A DNA stretch of 11,912 nucleotides from Paenibacillaceae bacterium UBA6304 (GTDB lineage: Bacteria; Bacillota; Bacilli; Paenibacillales; Paenibacillaceae), in assembly GCA_002439285.1 (NCBI GenBank), contig DJTQ01000204.1, positions 1 to 11,912 on the forward strand, given 5' to 3'. The notes under the pieces are model-generated. The model saw only the letters and a program-made list of their open reading frames with translations, searched no databases and was not told where the DNA came from. Position numbers and translations under genes: made by a program. This document shows positions 6,137 through 11,912 of this stretch, in pieces. Each line of letters opens with the position of its first letter. Positions within the stretch are counted from its first letter, which is position 1.

Positions 6137-6148
6137 GGGAGGGTAATC

Positions 6149-6373
6149 ATGATTTCTGTAACGCGACTGAACGGTTCTCAAATGTGGCTTAATGCAATGA
6201 TGATTGAGACTGTGGAAGAAACACCGGATACATACGTTACGCTGATCACCGGCAAACGTATTATCGTCTTGGAGAAGGCGGCCGAAGTACTTCTGAGGGT
6301 TAAAGAGTACTACAGCGAGATCGGTATCCACGCAGCAACTATTAAAGTGCAACAAACGGAGGAATTGTCATGA
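6149..6373 (+). CDS. flbD: FlbD/SwrD family flagellar protein
   Basis: This 74-residue protein belongs to the small FlbD family, called SwrD (YlzI) in B. subtilis, where loss reduces swarming and motor power, probably through the stators. The family signature is visible: MISVTRLNGSQMWLNAMMIE at the start, then TVEETPDTYVTLITGKRIIV, followed by a helical tail. No signal peptide or membrane helix is present, so it should be cytoplasmic. The ATG follows GGGAGGG at 6137-6143 with a 5-base spacer. This SD lies right behind the hairpin that ends the hook gene. The TGA stop overlaps the fliL ATG (ATGA), so FlbD and FliL are probably translationally coupled, consistent with a shared link to motor torque. 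Confidence 0.93.
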   Translation: MISVTRLNGSQMWLNAMMIETVEETPDTYVTLITGKRIIVLEKAAEVLLRVKEYYSEIGIHAATIKVQQTEELS

Positions 6374-6840
6374 AAAAGATGGCGCCATGGCTGATTACGA
6401 TCCTGCTTTCGATTACGCTGATTGTATTGGCCGCCTTCCTGCTGATTAATCAAATGTCTGGCCCTTCAGGCGGCGAAGCAAAAGCCGCTGTGAATGAAGG
6501 AGCTATAGCGAGACATTTGACAGCGGATGAAATTGTAAAAGTAACTTCGACGATTGATGACATCAAAACCAATTTATCTGATCCAAACTATGTCGTCGTG
6601 ATGAATTATGCTTTTCAACTCGATAACGAGGCTTCCAAGGAGGCTTTTGATAAAATCAAAGACTTCAAAGTAAAGCCGATTATCATCAAGACGCTTGCGG
6701 ACACAAAACCGGAAGATTTGACAGGAGCTAAGGGTAAAGACAATTTAAGCTCCAAGCTGACAAATCTGATCAACAAAACACTGCCGGAAGGGAAATTGAT
6801 TCAAATCGATATCACTTACTTTGTAATGACAACTATTTAG
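6370..6840 (+). CDS. fliL: Flagellar basal body-associated protein FliL
   Basis: FliL is a single-pass membrane protein around the stator units that supports torque and swarming. The 156-residue product has a short basic N terminus (MKKMAP), a membrane helix at about 7-28 (WLITILLSITLIVLAAFLLI), a Gly/Ser linker, and an extracytoplasmic domain with DPNYVVVMNYAFQLDN, a helix (KEAFDKIKDFKVKPIIIKTL), and the terminal pattern INKTLPEGKLIQIDITYFVM typical of FliL ends. The KK before the helix supports N-in, C-out topology. Its ATG overlaps the flbD stop. It is followed by a 40-base gap before the fliM start. Confidence 0.95.
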   Translation: MKKMAPWLITILLSITLIVLAAFLLINQMSGPSGGEAKAAVNEGAIARHLTADEIVKVTSTIDDIKTNLSDPNYVVVMNYAFQLDNEASKEAFDKIKDFKVKPIIIKTLADTKPEDLTGAKGKDNLSSKLTNLINKTLPEGKLIQIDITYFVMTTI

Positions 6841-6865
6841 AGCATATCGATCGAAACTTTCTTTC

Positions 6866-6875
6866 AAGGGGGTGA
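6866..6875 (+). promoter_or_regulatory. Shine-Dalgarno deciding a TTG start for fliM
   Basis: AAGGGGGTGA at 6866-6875 resembles a full SD except for one G in place of A. A GTG at 6872 lies inside it, so the in-frame TTG at 6881, 8 bases beyond the G-run, is the preferred start. That gives the family-like N terminus MVDVLSQNEIDALL. Confidence 0.75.
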
Positions 6876-6880
6876 ATTGT

Positions 6881-7879
6881 TTGGTAGATGTATTATCGCA
6901 AAATGAGATTGATGCCTTGCTGGCCGCATTGTCCTCGGGAGAAATGGATGCAGAGGAACTGAAAAAGGAAGAAACCCAGAAGAAGATCCGGGCTTACGAT
7001 TTTAAAAGAGCGGTTCGATTCTCCAAAGATCATATCCGTAGCTTGACCCGGATTCATGAGAACTTTGCCCGGTTTCTTACTACTTATTTTTCGGCCCAGC
7101 TTCGGACTTTCGTTCAGATTAATGTTGTTCAGGTAGAGCAACTTCCTTACGATGAATTTATCCGCTCCATTCCGAAGATGACGATTCTCAATATTTTTGA
7201 GGCGGAGCCGCTCGAAGGCAGAATGGTGCTTGAAGTTCACCCTAACGTGGCTTTCGCCATGCTGGATCGACTGCTGGGAGGAATAGGAACAGCCCCATCC
7301 AAAATCGGATCTTTAACAGAGGTTGAGACGATTATTATGGAGCGTATCTTTAGCCGGGCATTCGATAGTCTTCAAGAGGCTTGGAAAACCATCATCGACA
7401 TTAATCCGCGGATGGAAGGATTGGAAACGAATCCTCAATTCATGCAAATCGTTTCCCCGAATGAGACCATAGCGCTCATTTCGCTGAGCACCAAAATCGG
7501 GGACACGACGGGAATGATTAATCTTTGTATTCCGCATGTCGTAATTGAGCCGATCATGCCAAAGCTGTCGGTTCATCATTGGTTCGTATCCCAGAAGAAA
7601 TCCCGTGTTCCGGAAGAGGTTGATGCCCTTAGGCATCGGGTGAATAGAGCGAAGCTGCCGATCGTTGCAGAGCTCGGCGAATCTCAAATCACGGTCCAGG
7701 AATTCTTGGAGTTATCCGTAGGCGATGTCATTTCCCTGAACAAACCGGTTCAGGAGGGATTGTCCATTCGCGTAGGTGACCGGCTGAAATATATCGGTAG
7801 CCCTGGTACGCTGAAGGATCGCGTCGCCGTTCAAATTGATGAAATTGTTAGCGAAGGAGTTGAGGAACTTGACGAGTAA
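6881..7879 (+). CDS. fliM: Flagellar motor switch protein FliM
   Basis: FliM is the middle C-ring protein that binds CheY-P and FliG and sets rotation direction. The 332-residue product (TTG start at 6881) has the CheY-P-binding peptide LSQNEIDALL at residues 5-14. An acidic/basic linker leads to the middle domain: YDFKRAVRFSKDHIRSLTRI, then the region around LDRLLGGIGT at about 128-137, which includes the GGxG motif that contacts FliG. The C-terminal FliN-like domain (about 255-324) starts AKLPIVAELGESQITVQEFL and contains LSVGDVISLNKPV and VGDRLKYIGSPG. Length and order match B. subtilis FliM. The last 11 bases overlap the fliY start, so the two C-ring genes are coupled. A GTG at 6872 is the alternative start, disfavoured because it lies in the SD. 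Confidence 0.96.
   Translation: MVDVLSQNEIDALLAALSSGEMDAEELKKEETQKKIRAYDFKRAVRFSKDHIRSLTRIHENFARFLTTYFSAQLRTFVQINVVQVEQLPYDEFIRSIPKMTILNIFEAEPLEGRMVLEVHPNVAFAMLDRLLGGIGTAPSKIGSLTEVETIIMERIFSRAFDSLQEAWKTIIDINPRMEGLETNPQFMQIVSPNETIALISLSTKIGDTTGMINLCIPHVVIEPIMPKLSVHHWFVSQKKSRVPEEVDALRHRVNRAKLPIVAELGESQITVQEFLELSVGDVISLNKPVQEGLSIRVGDRLKYIGSPGTLKDRVAVQIDEIVSEGVEELDE
7854..7859 (+). promoter_or_regulatory. Shine-Dalgarno for the TTG start of fliY
   Basis: AAGGAG at 7854-7859, inside the end of fliM, is 9 bases before an in-frame TTG at 7869. An upstream in-frame ATG at 7836 has no matching SD and would add eleven residues not typical of the family, so 7869 is preferred. Confidence 0.7.
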
Positions 7880-9125
7880 AGATTATTTGTCCCAGGAAGA
7901 AATAGATGCCCTGCTGAAACAAACGAGCACGGACTCGGCTCCTGAACCAACTGTCTCCGATTATTTGTCACTGCTGGAACAAGATGCTCTCGGCGAAATC
8001 GGAAACATTACTTTCGGAAGTGCGGCAACGGCTCTGTCGACACTGCTTAGTAAGAAGGTGGATATTACAACACCAAAAGTATCCATTATCACGCGTTCCC
8101 AATTTGAGTCCGAGTTTCCCAAGCCTCATGTTGCCATTCATGTTCAATACGTTGATGGCTTTGAAGGGGTCAACTCGCTTGTAATTAAGACAAGGGACGC
8201 ACAGGTTATTGCCGATCTGATGTTGGGCGGCGAAGGAAATCCTGCGGATGAGGAATTGAATGAGATTCATATCAGCGCCGTTCAGGAAGCGATGAATCAA
8301 ATGATGGGTTCTTCCGCAACGTCCATGTCCACGATCTTTAACCGGTTCGTGAATATTTCACCACCGGGAATCGATATTTTGAATATGACCAATGGAAGCG
8401 GAGTAACCAGTCTGCCGCCCGATGAAATTCTGATTAAAATCTCGTTCCGCCTGACGATTGGAGACTTGATCGATTCTACGATCATGCAGTTATTGACGGT
8501 GAAATTCGCCAAAGAAATGGTCGACAGCTTGATTAACGGTTCATCATCAGAGCCGGCAGTACAGGAAGCAGCTGTTACAGCGGCACCGGAGGCGCCACCA
8601 GCTTTCTACGAGCCTCCAGCACCGGCGGCTTATGAATCTCCTGCGCCTGCATATCAACAGCCGCCTATGGCAGAGCACCAAGCTCCACAGATGATGCAGC
8701 CGCCAATGGGGGTGCCGATGCAACAACCACCGGGATACTATTATCCGCCACAGGAACGGCCATACAGTGAGCCACAGCATTACGGTGGCATGAACGGGCG
8801 AGGGGTAAATGTACAACCGGTTCAGTTTGCGAATTTGGGAAATCCCGCATTCGGGCAAACTGACGCAAATAATTTAAACTTATTGATGGACATTCCCCTT
8901 AAAGTCACCGTAGAATTAGGGAGGACCCAAAAGCAAATTAAGGATATCTTAGAACTGTCCCAAGGCTCGATTATCGAACTGGACAAGTTGGCCGGTGAAC
9001 CGGTAGACATATTGGTGAACAATAAGCTGATTGCTAAAGGCGAGGTCGTTGTCATCGATGAGAACTTTGGCGTACGGGTCACGGATATTGTTAGCCAGTG
9101 GGACCGCATTCAAAAATTACAATAG
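7869..9125 (+). CDS. fliY: Flagellar motor switch phosphatase FliY (CheC-type plus FliN domain)
   Basis: FliY combines a CheY-P phosphatase with the FliN-like C-ring component of Gram-positive motors. From the TTG at 7869 it is 418 residues. The N-terminal peptide YLSQEEIDALLKQ (about 6-18) mirrors the CheY-binding peptide of FliM. The CheC-like domain has both E-x-x-N active-site motifs: EIGNITFGSAATALSTLL (E43/N46) and QEAMNQMMGSSATSMSTI (E140/N143), so both sites look intact. A long linker (about 225-334) is rich in Pro, Ala, Gln, Tyr and Met. The C-terminal FliN domain (about 338-413) has LLMDIPLKVTVELGRTQKQI, LSQGSIIELDKLAGEPVDIL and GEVVVIDENFGVRVTDI. The gene overlaps fliM by 11 bases and precedes cheY, whose product is its expected substrate. 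Confidence 0.96.
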   Translation: MTSKDYLSQEEIDALLKQTSTDSAPEPTVSDYLSLLEQDALGEIGNITFGSAATALSTLLSKKVDITTPKVSIITRSQFESEFPKPHVAIHVQYVDGFEGVNSLVIKTRDAQVIADLMLGGEGNPADEELNEIHISAVQEAMNQMMGSSATSMSTIFNRFVNISPPGIDILNMTNGSGVTSLPPDEILIKISFRLTIGDLIDSTIMQLLTVKFAKEMVDSLINGSSSEPAVQEAAVTAAPEAPPAFYEPPAPAAYESPAPAYQQPPMAEHQAPQMMQPPMGVPMQQPPGYYYPPQERPYSEPQHYGGMNGRGVNVQPVQFANLGNPAFGQTDANNLNLLMDIPLKVTVELGRTQKQIKDILELSQGSIIELDKLAGEPVDILVNNKLIAKGEVVVIDENFGVRVTDIVSQWDRIQKLQ

Positions 9126-9152
9126 TAGAAGTTTAGGGAGGATTTTAAATCA

Positions 9153-9518
9153 ATGGCAAACCGAATTCTAATCGTAGACGATGCAGCTTTTATGAGAATG
9201 ATGATCCGCGATATTTTAACGAAGAACGGGTTCGAGGTTGTCGGTGAAGCGCAAGACGGATCGCAAGCGATTGAGAAGTTCAAAGAATTGCATCCGGATC
9301 TCATCACTATGGACATTACGATGCCTGAAATGGACGGAATTGCAGCTTTGAAGGAGATTAAGAAATTGGATCCAAACGCCAAGGTTATTATGTGTTCCGC
9401 GATGGGACAGCAAGCAATGGTTATCGATGCGATTCAAGCCGGTGCGAAGGATTTTATCGTTAAACCGTTCCAGTCCGACCGGGTTATCGAAGCTATCAAC
9501 AAAACGCTGGGATTGTAG
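9153..9518 (+). CDS. cheY: Chemotaxis response regulator CheY
   Basis: CheY is the single-domain receiver that carries the signal from CheA to the flagellar switch. The 121-residue product has all key receiver residues: the acidic pair D9/D10 (ILIVDDAAFMR), the phosphorylation site D54 (DLITMDITMPEMDG), the S/T switch residue S82 (VIMCSAMGQQ) and the conserved K104 (FIVKPF). There is no output domain. It lies between fliY, encoding its phosphatase and binding partner, and the export genes, the same place as in B. subtilis. The ATG at 9153 follows AGGGAGGA (9135-9142) with a 10-base spacer. Confidence 0.98.
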   Translation: MANRILIVDDAAFMRMMIRDILTKNGFEVVGEAQDGSQAIEKFKELHPDLITMDITMPEMDGIAALKEIKKLDPNAKVIMCSAMGQQAMVIDAIQAGAKDFIVKPFQSDRVIEAINKTLGL

Positions 9519-9528
9519 GCGATAGGCC

Positions 9529-10074
9529 ATGTACTTAATGCAATCCGGTACCCCCGAAGGATTTGGGGACGGAGATGTTAATCTTTGGGGTAATTTGATA
9601 ACGGTCATCGCCGTTTTGGCAGTAATCATAGTCCTGATAATTTTGTTAATACGTTTTCTCGGGAAGAAAAACTCGCTTTTATCTCAAAGCCGTTCCATCC
9701 GTACGATGGGAGCGGTCGGTCTAGGGCCGAACAAGTCGCTCCAAGTGATCGAAATCGGCAATAGCATTTACCTTGTCGGTGTGGGCGAAAATATCACCTT
9801 GGTCGACAAGATTTCCGATCCTGAGGAAGTGGTTATATTGCATCAGGCATTTGAAGAAGAGGGGACGGAGTTCGCCGGATTTGCTTCGGCCTTGTCTGGT
9901 CTCGTCTCCCGATTCCGCAAAGAGCCTCCTGAGGAAGCGGAGGAGTTGGAAGGGAAATCCTTTCATGAGGTATTTCATTCGCAATTGAAGAAAATGCCAA
10001 ACCGCAAGCGCCAAATGGAGGAACTGCTAAAGGATCAGGAAGAACAATCTACAGATCGGTTGAGGGATTCATGA
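9529..10074 (+). CDS. fliO: Flagellar export-apparatus protein FliO (FliZ in B. subtilis)
   Basis: FliO is a membrane protein that assists assembly of the FliP ring of the export gate. The 181-residue product has about 20 mostly polar residues, one strong membrane helix at about 22-43 (NLITVIAVLAVIIVLIILLI) and a basic flank (RFLGKK). The family core follows: SIRTMGAVGLGPNKSLQVIE, then IGNSIYLVGVGENITLVDKI. The C-terminal tail is charged and probably cytoplasmic. An in-frame stop at 9523-9525 rules out a longer N terminus, so the cleavable signal peptide I recall for B. subtilis FliZ is absent. The SD is weak (ATAGG at 9522-9526); the ATG at 9538 is an alternative start. The cheY stop is 10 bases upstream, and the TGA stop overlaps the fliP ATG (ATGA). 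Confidence 0.9.
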   Translation: MYLMQSGTPEGFGDGDVNLWGNLITVIAVLAVIIVLIILLIRFLGKKNSLLSQSRSIRTMGAVGLGPNKSLQVIEIGNSIYLVGVGENITLVDKISDPEEVVILHQAFEEEGTEFAGFASALSGLVSRFRKEPPEEAEELEGKSFHEVFHSQLKKMPNRKRQMEELLKDQEEQSTDRLRDS

Positions 10075-10835
10075 AGAACAAAGTCCTAGTAGTGACATTA
10101 CTTTTTACTTTATGGAGTGCGTTGGCGGTATCCATCGCTTCTGCTGAACCCGTCGATCCGATTCCGAACATAGGTATCCAAATCGGGGGGGACACGGGCT
10201 CAGGTGCGGGCACAAGCTCATTGTCCCTGATTCTGATGATTACGGTCTTGAGCGTTGCGCCTGCGATTCTCGTCTTGATGACTAGCTTTACGCGGATCGT
10301 TATCGTGCTTGGGTTTGTTCGAACCTCGCTCGGAACCGCGACATCGCCGCCCAATCAAGTGCTTGTCGGGTTGGCTCTCTTTTTGACGCTATTCGTTATG
10401 AGCCCGACAATCTCGACGATTAACGAGGTCGCGCTGCAGCCATATATCAAAGGGGAAATAACCCAGACGGAAGCATTGAACAAAGCCGCAGTGCCAATGA
10501 AGAAATTTATGTACTCGCACACGCGTCCGAAAGATTTGCAATTATTCATGAGTTATACCAAAACGGACAAGCCGGATAGTTACGAAGATATTCCCATTAC
10601 AGTGATGGTTCCGGCGTTCGCCATCAGTGAATTGAAAACTGCATTCCAAATGGGCTTCATGATCTTCATTCCGTTTCTGATCATCGATATCGTCGTGTCC
10701 AGTGTCCTAATGGCCATGGGGATGATGATGCTACCGCCGGTCATGATTTCATTACCATTCAAAATTTTGCTGTTCGTGTTGGTAGATGGATGGTATCTGA
10801 TCGTCAAATCGCTGCTGGTCAGCTTCAGTCCATAG
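10071..10835 (+). CDS. fliP: Flagellar export-gate protein FliP
   Basis: FliP forms the core of the FliP5Q4R1 export gate in the membrane within the MS ring. The 254-residue product begins with a cleavable-type signal peptide (MKNKVLVVTLLFTLWSALAV, then SIASA with cleavage predicted after A25). The conserved FliP core follows: LSLILMITVLSVAPAILVLM, TSFTRIVIVLGFVRTSLGTA, SPPNQVLVGLALFLTLFVMS and the helix YIKGEITQTEAL. The C-terminal hairpin region has TVMVPAFAISELKTAFQMGF, DIVVSSVLMAMGMMMLPPVM and the ending LPFKILLFVLVDGWYLIVKS. Length and motif order match the family. Its ATG overlaps the fliO stop, indicating translational coupling with its assembly factor. A 69-base gap separates it from fliQ. 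Confidence 0.98.
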   Translation: MKNKVLVVTLLFTLWSALAVSIASAEPVDPIPNIGIQIGGDTGSGAGTSSLSLILMITVLSVAPAILVLMTSFTRIVIVLGFVRTSLGTATSPPNQVLVGLALFLTLFVMSPTISTINEVALQPYIKGEITQTEALNKAAVPMKKFMYSHTRPKDLQLFMSYTKTDKPDSYEDIPITVMVPAFAISELKTAFQMGFMIFIPFLIIDIVVSSVLMAMGMMMLPPVMISLPFKILLFVLVDGWYLIVKSLLVSFSP

Positions 10836-10904
10836 CGGATATGAAGTAATGGATGCGGACTAAAACGGGACATTTATATTTTTAGTAAAGAGGGGGAGAC
10901 GGTT

Positions 10905-11174
10905 ATGAGTTCGGAGTTTATTATCGGTTTGGCCGGACAAGCCGTTTATACCGTATTGAAGGTTAGTGCCCCGATGCTGATTATCGGCCTGGTTGTCGGT
11001 TTGATTGTGAGCATATTCCAAGCTACTACCCAAATCCAGGAGCAGACGCTGGCCTTCGTTCCCAAAATCGTCGCCGTACTGTTAGCTTTACTGATGTTTG
11101 GGCCGTGGATATTAACAACACTTGTTGATTTTACCTACGGAATTCTAAATAACCTATCTAATTATATCGGTTAG
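10905..11174 (+). CDS. fliQ: Flagellar export-gate protein FliQ
   Basis: FliQ is a small two-helix membrane protein that wraps the outside of the FliP/FliR export-gate cone. The 89-residue product matches the family length and pattern: a first helix with LKVSAPMLIIGLVVGLIVSI, the highly conserved loop FQATTQIQEQTLAFVPKIVA, and a second helix LLALLMFGPWILTTLVDF, ending in a short polar tail. The ATG at 10905 follows GGGGGAG (10892-10898) with a 6-base spacer. It sits between fliP and fliR, the universal order of export-gate genes. Confidence 0.97.
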   Translation: MSSEFIIGLAGQAVYTVLKVSAPMLIIGLVVGLIVSIFQATTQIQEQTLAFVPKIVAVLLALLMFGPWILTTLVDFTYGILNNLSNYIG

Positions 11175-11186
11175 GCCTAAACAATT

Positions 11187-11912
11187 ATGGAGACTATACT
11201 GCACGGAATTTCTGTCTTTATGTTAATTTTTTGTCGAATGACGGCGTTTTTTGTTGTCGCACCGGTCTTTTCAGCACGAGGTGTACCTAATATTTTCAAA
11301 ATTGGGCTATCTGCAATGATCGCTCTTCTGATATTGATGATTCAAGGAACCAATCAGGTTTTGCCCGTAGATCTTGGGTATGTTTTGCTAATTATACGCG
11401 AGGTAATGATCGGGCTACTGATGGGATTTGTGGCTTACCTGATCTTTTCAGCCATTTTGACGGCCGGGTCTTTCATTGATATTCAAATCGGATTCAGCAT
11501 GGCGAATGTGCTTGATCCGATGACCGGTACCTCTGCTCCTGTAATCGGCAACTTTAAGTACATCATCGCGACGCTGGTCTTCTTAAGCATTAATGGCCAT
11601 CATTATTTGCTTGACGCGGTGATTCGCAGTTACAACTGGATTCCGCTGTCGAACGATGCATTTCAAAGGATTTATCACGGAGGCGTTACAGAATTTCTGG
11701 TCAGCACATTCAGTCAGTCGTTTACGTTAGCCTTTCAAATGGCGGCGCCACTCGTTGTTGCCTTGTTTTTAACAGACGTTGCACTTGGCTTTCTGGCTCG
11801 TACGGCACCCCAATTCAATGTCTTCGTAATCGGGATGCCACTGAAGATTATTGTGGGACTGATCGTGTTGCTCCTTCTGATTCCGGGCTTCATTTATGCG
11901 TTTGAACACTTG
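11187..11912 (+). CDS. fliR: Flagellar export-gate protein FliR (3' end cut by window)
   Basis: FliR completes the helical export gate with FliP and FliQ. The frame from the ATG at 11187 is open to the right edge, giving 242 residues; the family is about 260, so roughly 15-20 residues are missing. The N terminus (METILHGISVFMLIFCRMTA, then APVFSARGVPNIFKIGLS) and the conserved REVMIGLLMGFVAYLIFSAI, DIQIGFSMANVLDPMTGTSA, VFLSINGHHYLLDAVIRSY and ALGFLARTAPQFNVFVIGMP are standard FliR signatures, with several membrane helices. An in-frame TAA at 11178-11180 excludes an earlier start. The SD is weak (TTAGG at 11171-11175, overlapping the fliQ stop), so translation is probably coupled to fliQ, 12 bases upstream. 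flhB would be expected next. Confidence 0.97.
   Translation, partial: METILHGISVFMLIFCRMTAFFVVAPVFSARGVPNIFKIGLSAMIALLILMIQGTNQVLPVDLGYVLLIIREVMIGLLMGFVAYLIFSAILTAGSFIDIQIGFSMANVLDPMTGTSAPVIGNFKYIIATLVFLSINGHHYLLDAVIRSYNWIPLSNDAFQRIYHGGVTEFLVSTFSQSFTLAFQMAAPLVVALFLTDVALGFLARTAPQFNVFVIGMPLKIIVGLIVLLLLIPGFIYAFEHL

Noticed and set aside
1..11912. A novel defence, mobile or biosynthetic system in the window
   Set aside because: All coding space is accounted for by known flagellar and chemotaxis families in standard order; no transposase, integrase, direct-repeat array or unexplained gene cluster is visible.

Overview
This window is an almost gap-free stretch of a Bacillota-type fla/che operon. 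Every convincing gene is on the + strand, and the stretch runs from fliI (its first base lies just before the window) to fliR (cut off at the right edge). The source is most likely a Bacillales member, probably a Paenibacillus-like genome. This rests on four things: the order fliI-fliJ-ylxF-fliK-flgD-(TIGR02530 gene)-flgG-flbD-fliL-fliM-fliY-cheY-fliO-fliP-fliQ-fliR; a CheC-type FliY phosphatase fused to a FliN domain; strong AAGGAGG-type Shine-Dalgarno (SD) sites; and several TTG starts. I could not run a database search, so the genus is an inference.

Layout: positions 1-2760 encode the export ATPase FliI, its stalk/chaperone partner FliJ, and a membrane-anchored coiled-coil MotE/YlxF-like protein. 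Positions 2793-6089 form the hook block: hook-length ruler FliK, hook cap FlgD, a small conserved flagellar-operon protein (TIGR02530 family), and the hook subunit of the FlgE/FlgG family. Positions 6149-6840 encode FlbD/SwrD and FliL, both linked to motor power. Positions 6881-9518 encode the C-ring and switch proteins FliM and FliY and the response regulator CheY. Positions 9529-11912 encode the export-gate membrane proteins FliO, FliP, FliQ and FliR.

The genes are tightly packed. ATGA overlaps occur at flgD/TIGR02530, flbD/fliL and fliO/fliP, and fliM/fliY overlap by 11 bases. The only notable non-coding stretches are 5162-5270 and 6090-6148, and they bracket the hook gene. The first holds a stem-loop that overlaps a perfect 16-bp palindrome. 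The second holds a strong GC-rich hairpin resembling an intrinsic terminator. The hook cistron may therefore be a separately tuned segment of the operon, through RNA processing, partial termination or mRNA stabilisation; this is inference.

Together the products build and steer the flagellum. FliI/FliJ and FliO/P/Q/R export subunits, FliK/FlgD/hook protein build and measure the hook, FlbD and FliL support torque, and FliM/FliY/CheY set rotation direction and dephosphorylate CheY-P. I found no mobile element, CRISPR array, tRNA or rRNA, and no undescribed multi-gene system. The items worth a second look are small: RNA structures around the hook gene, a cysteine in the exported hook subunit, a tandem repeat in the YlxF-like protein, and a possible remote family link for the TIGR02530 protein.
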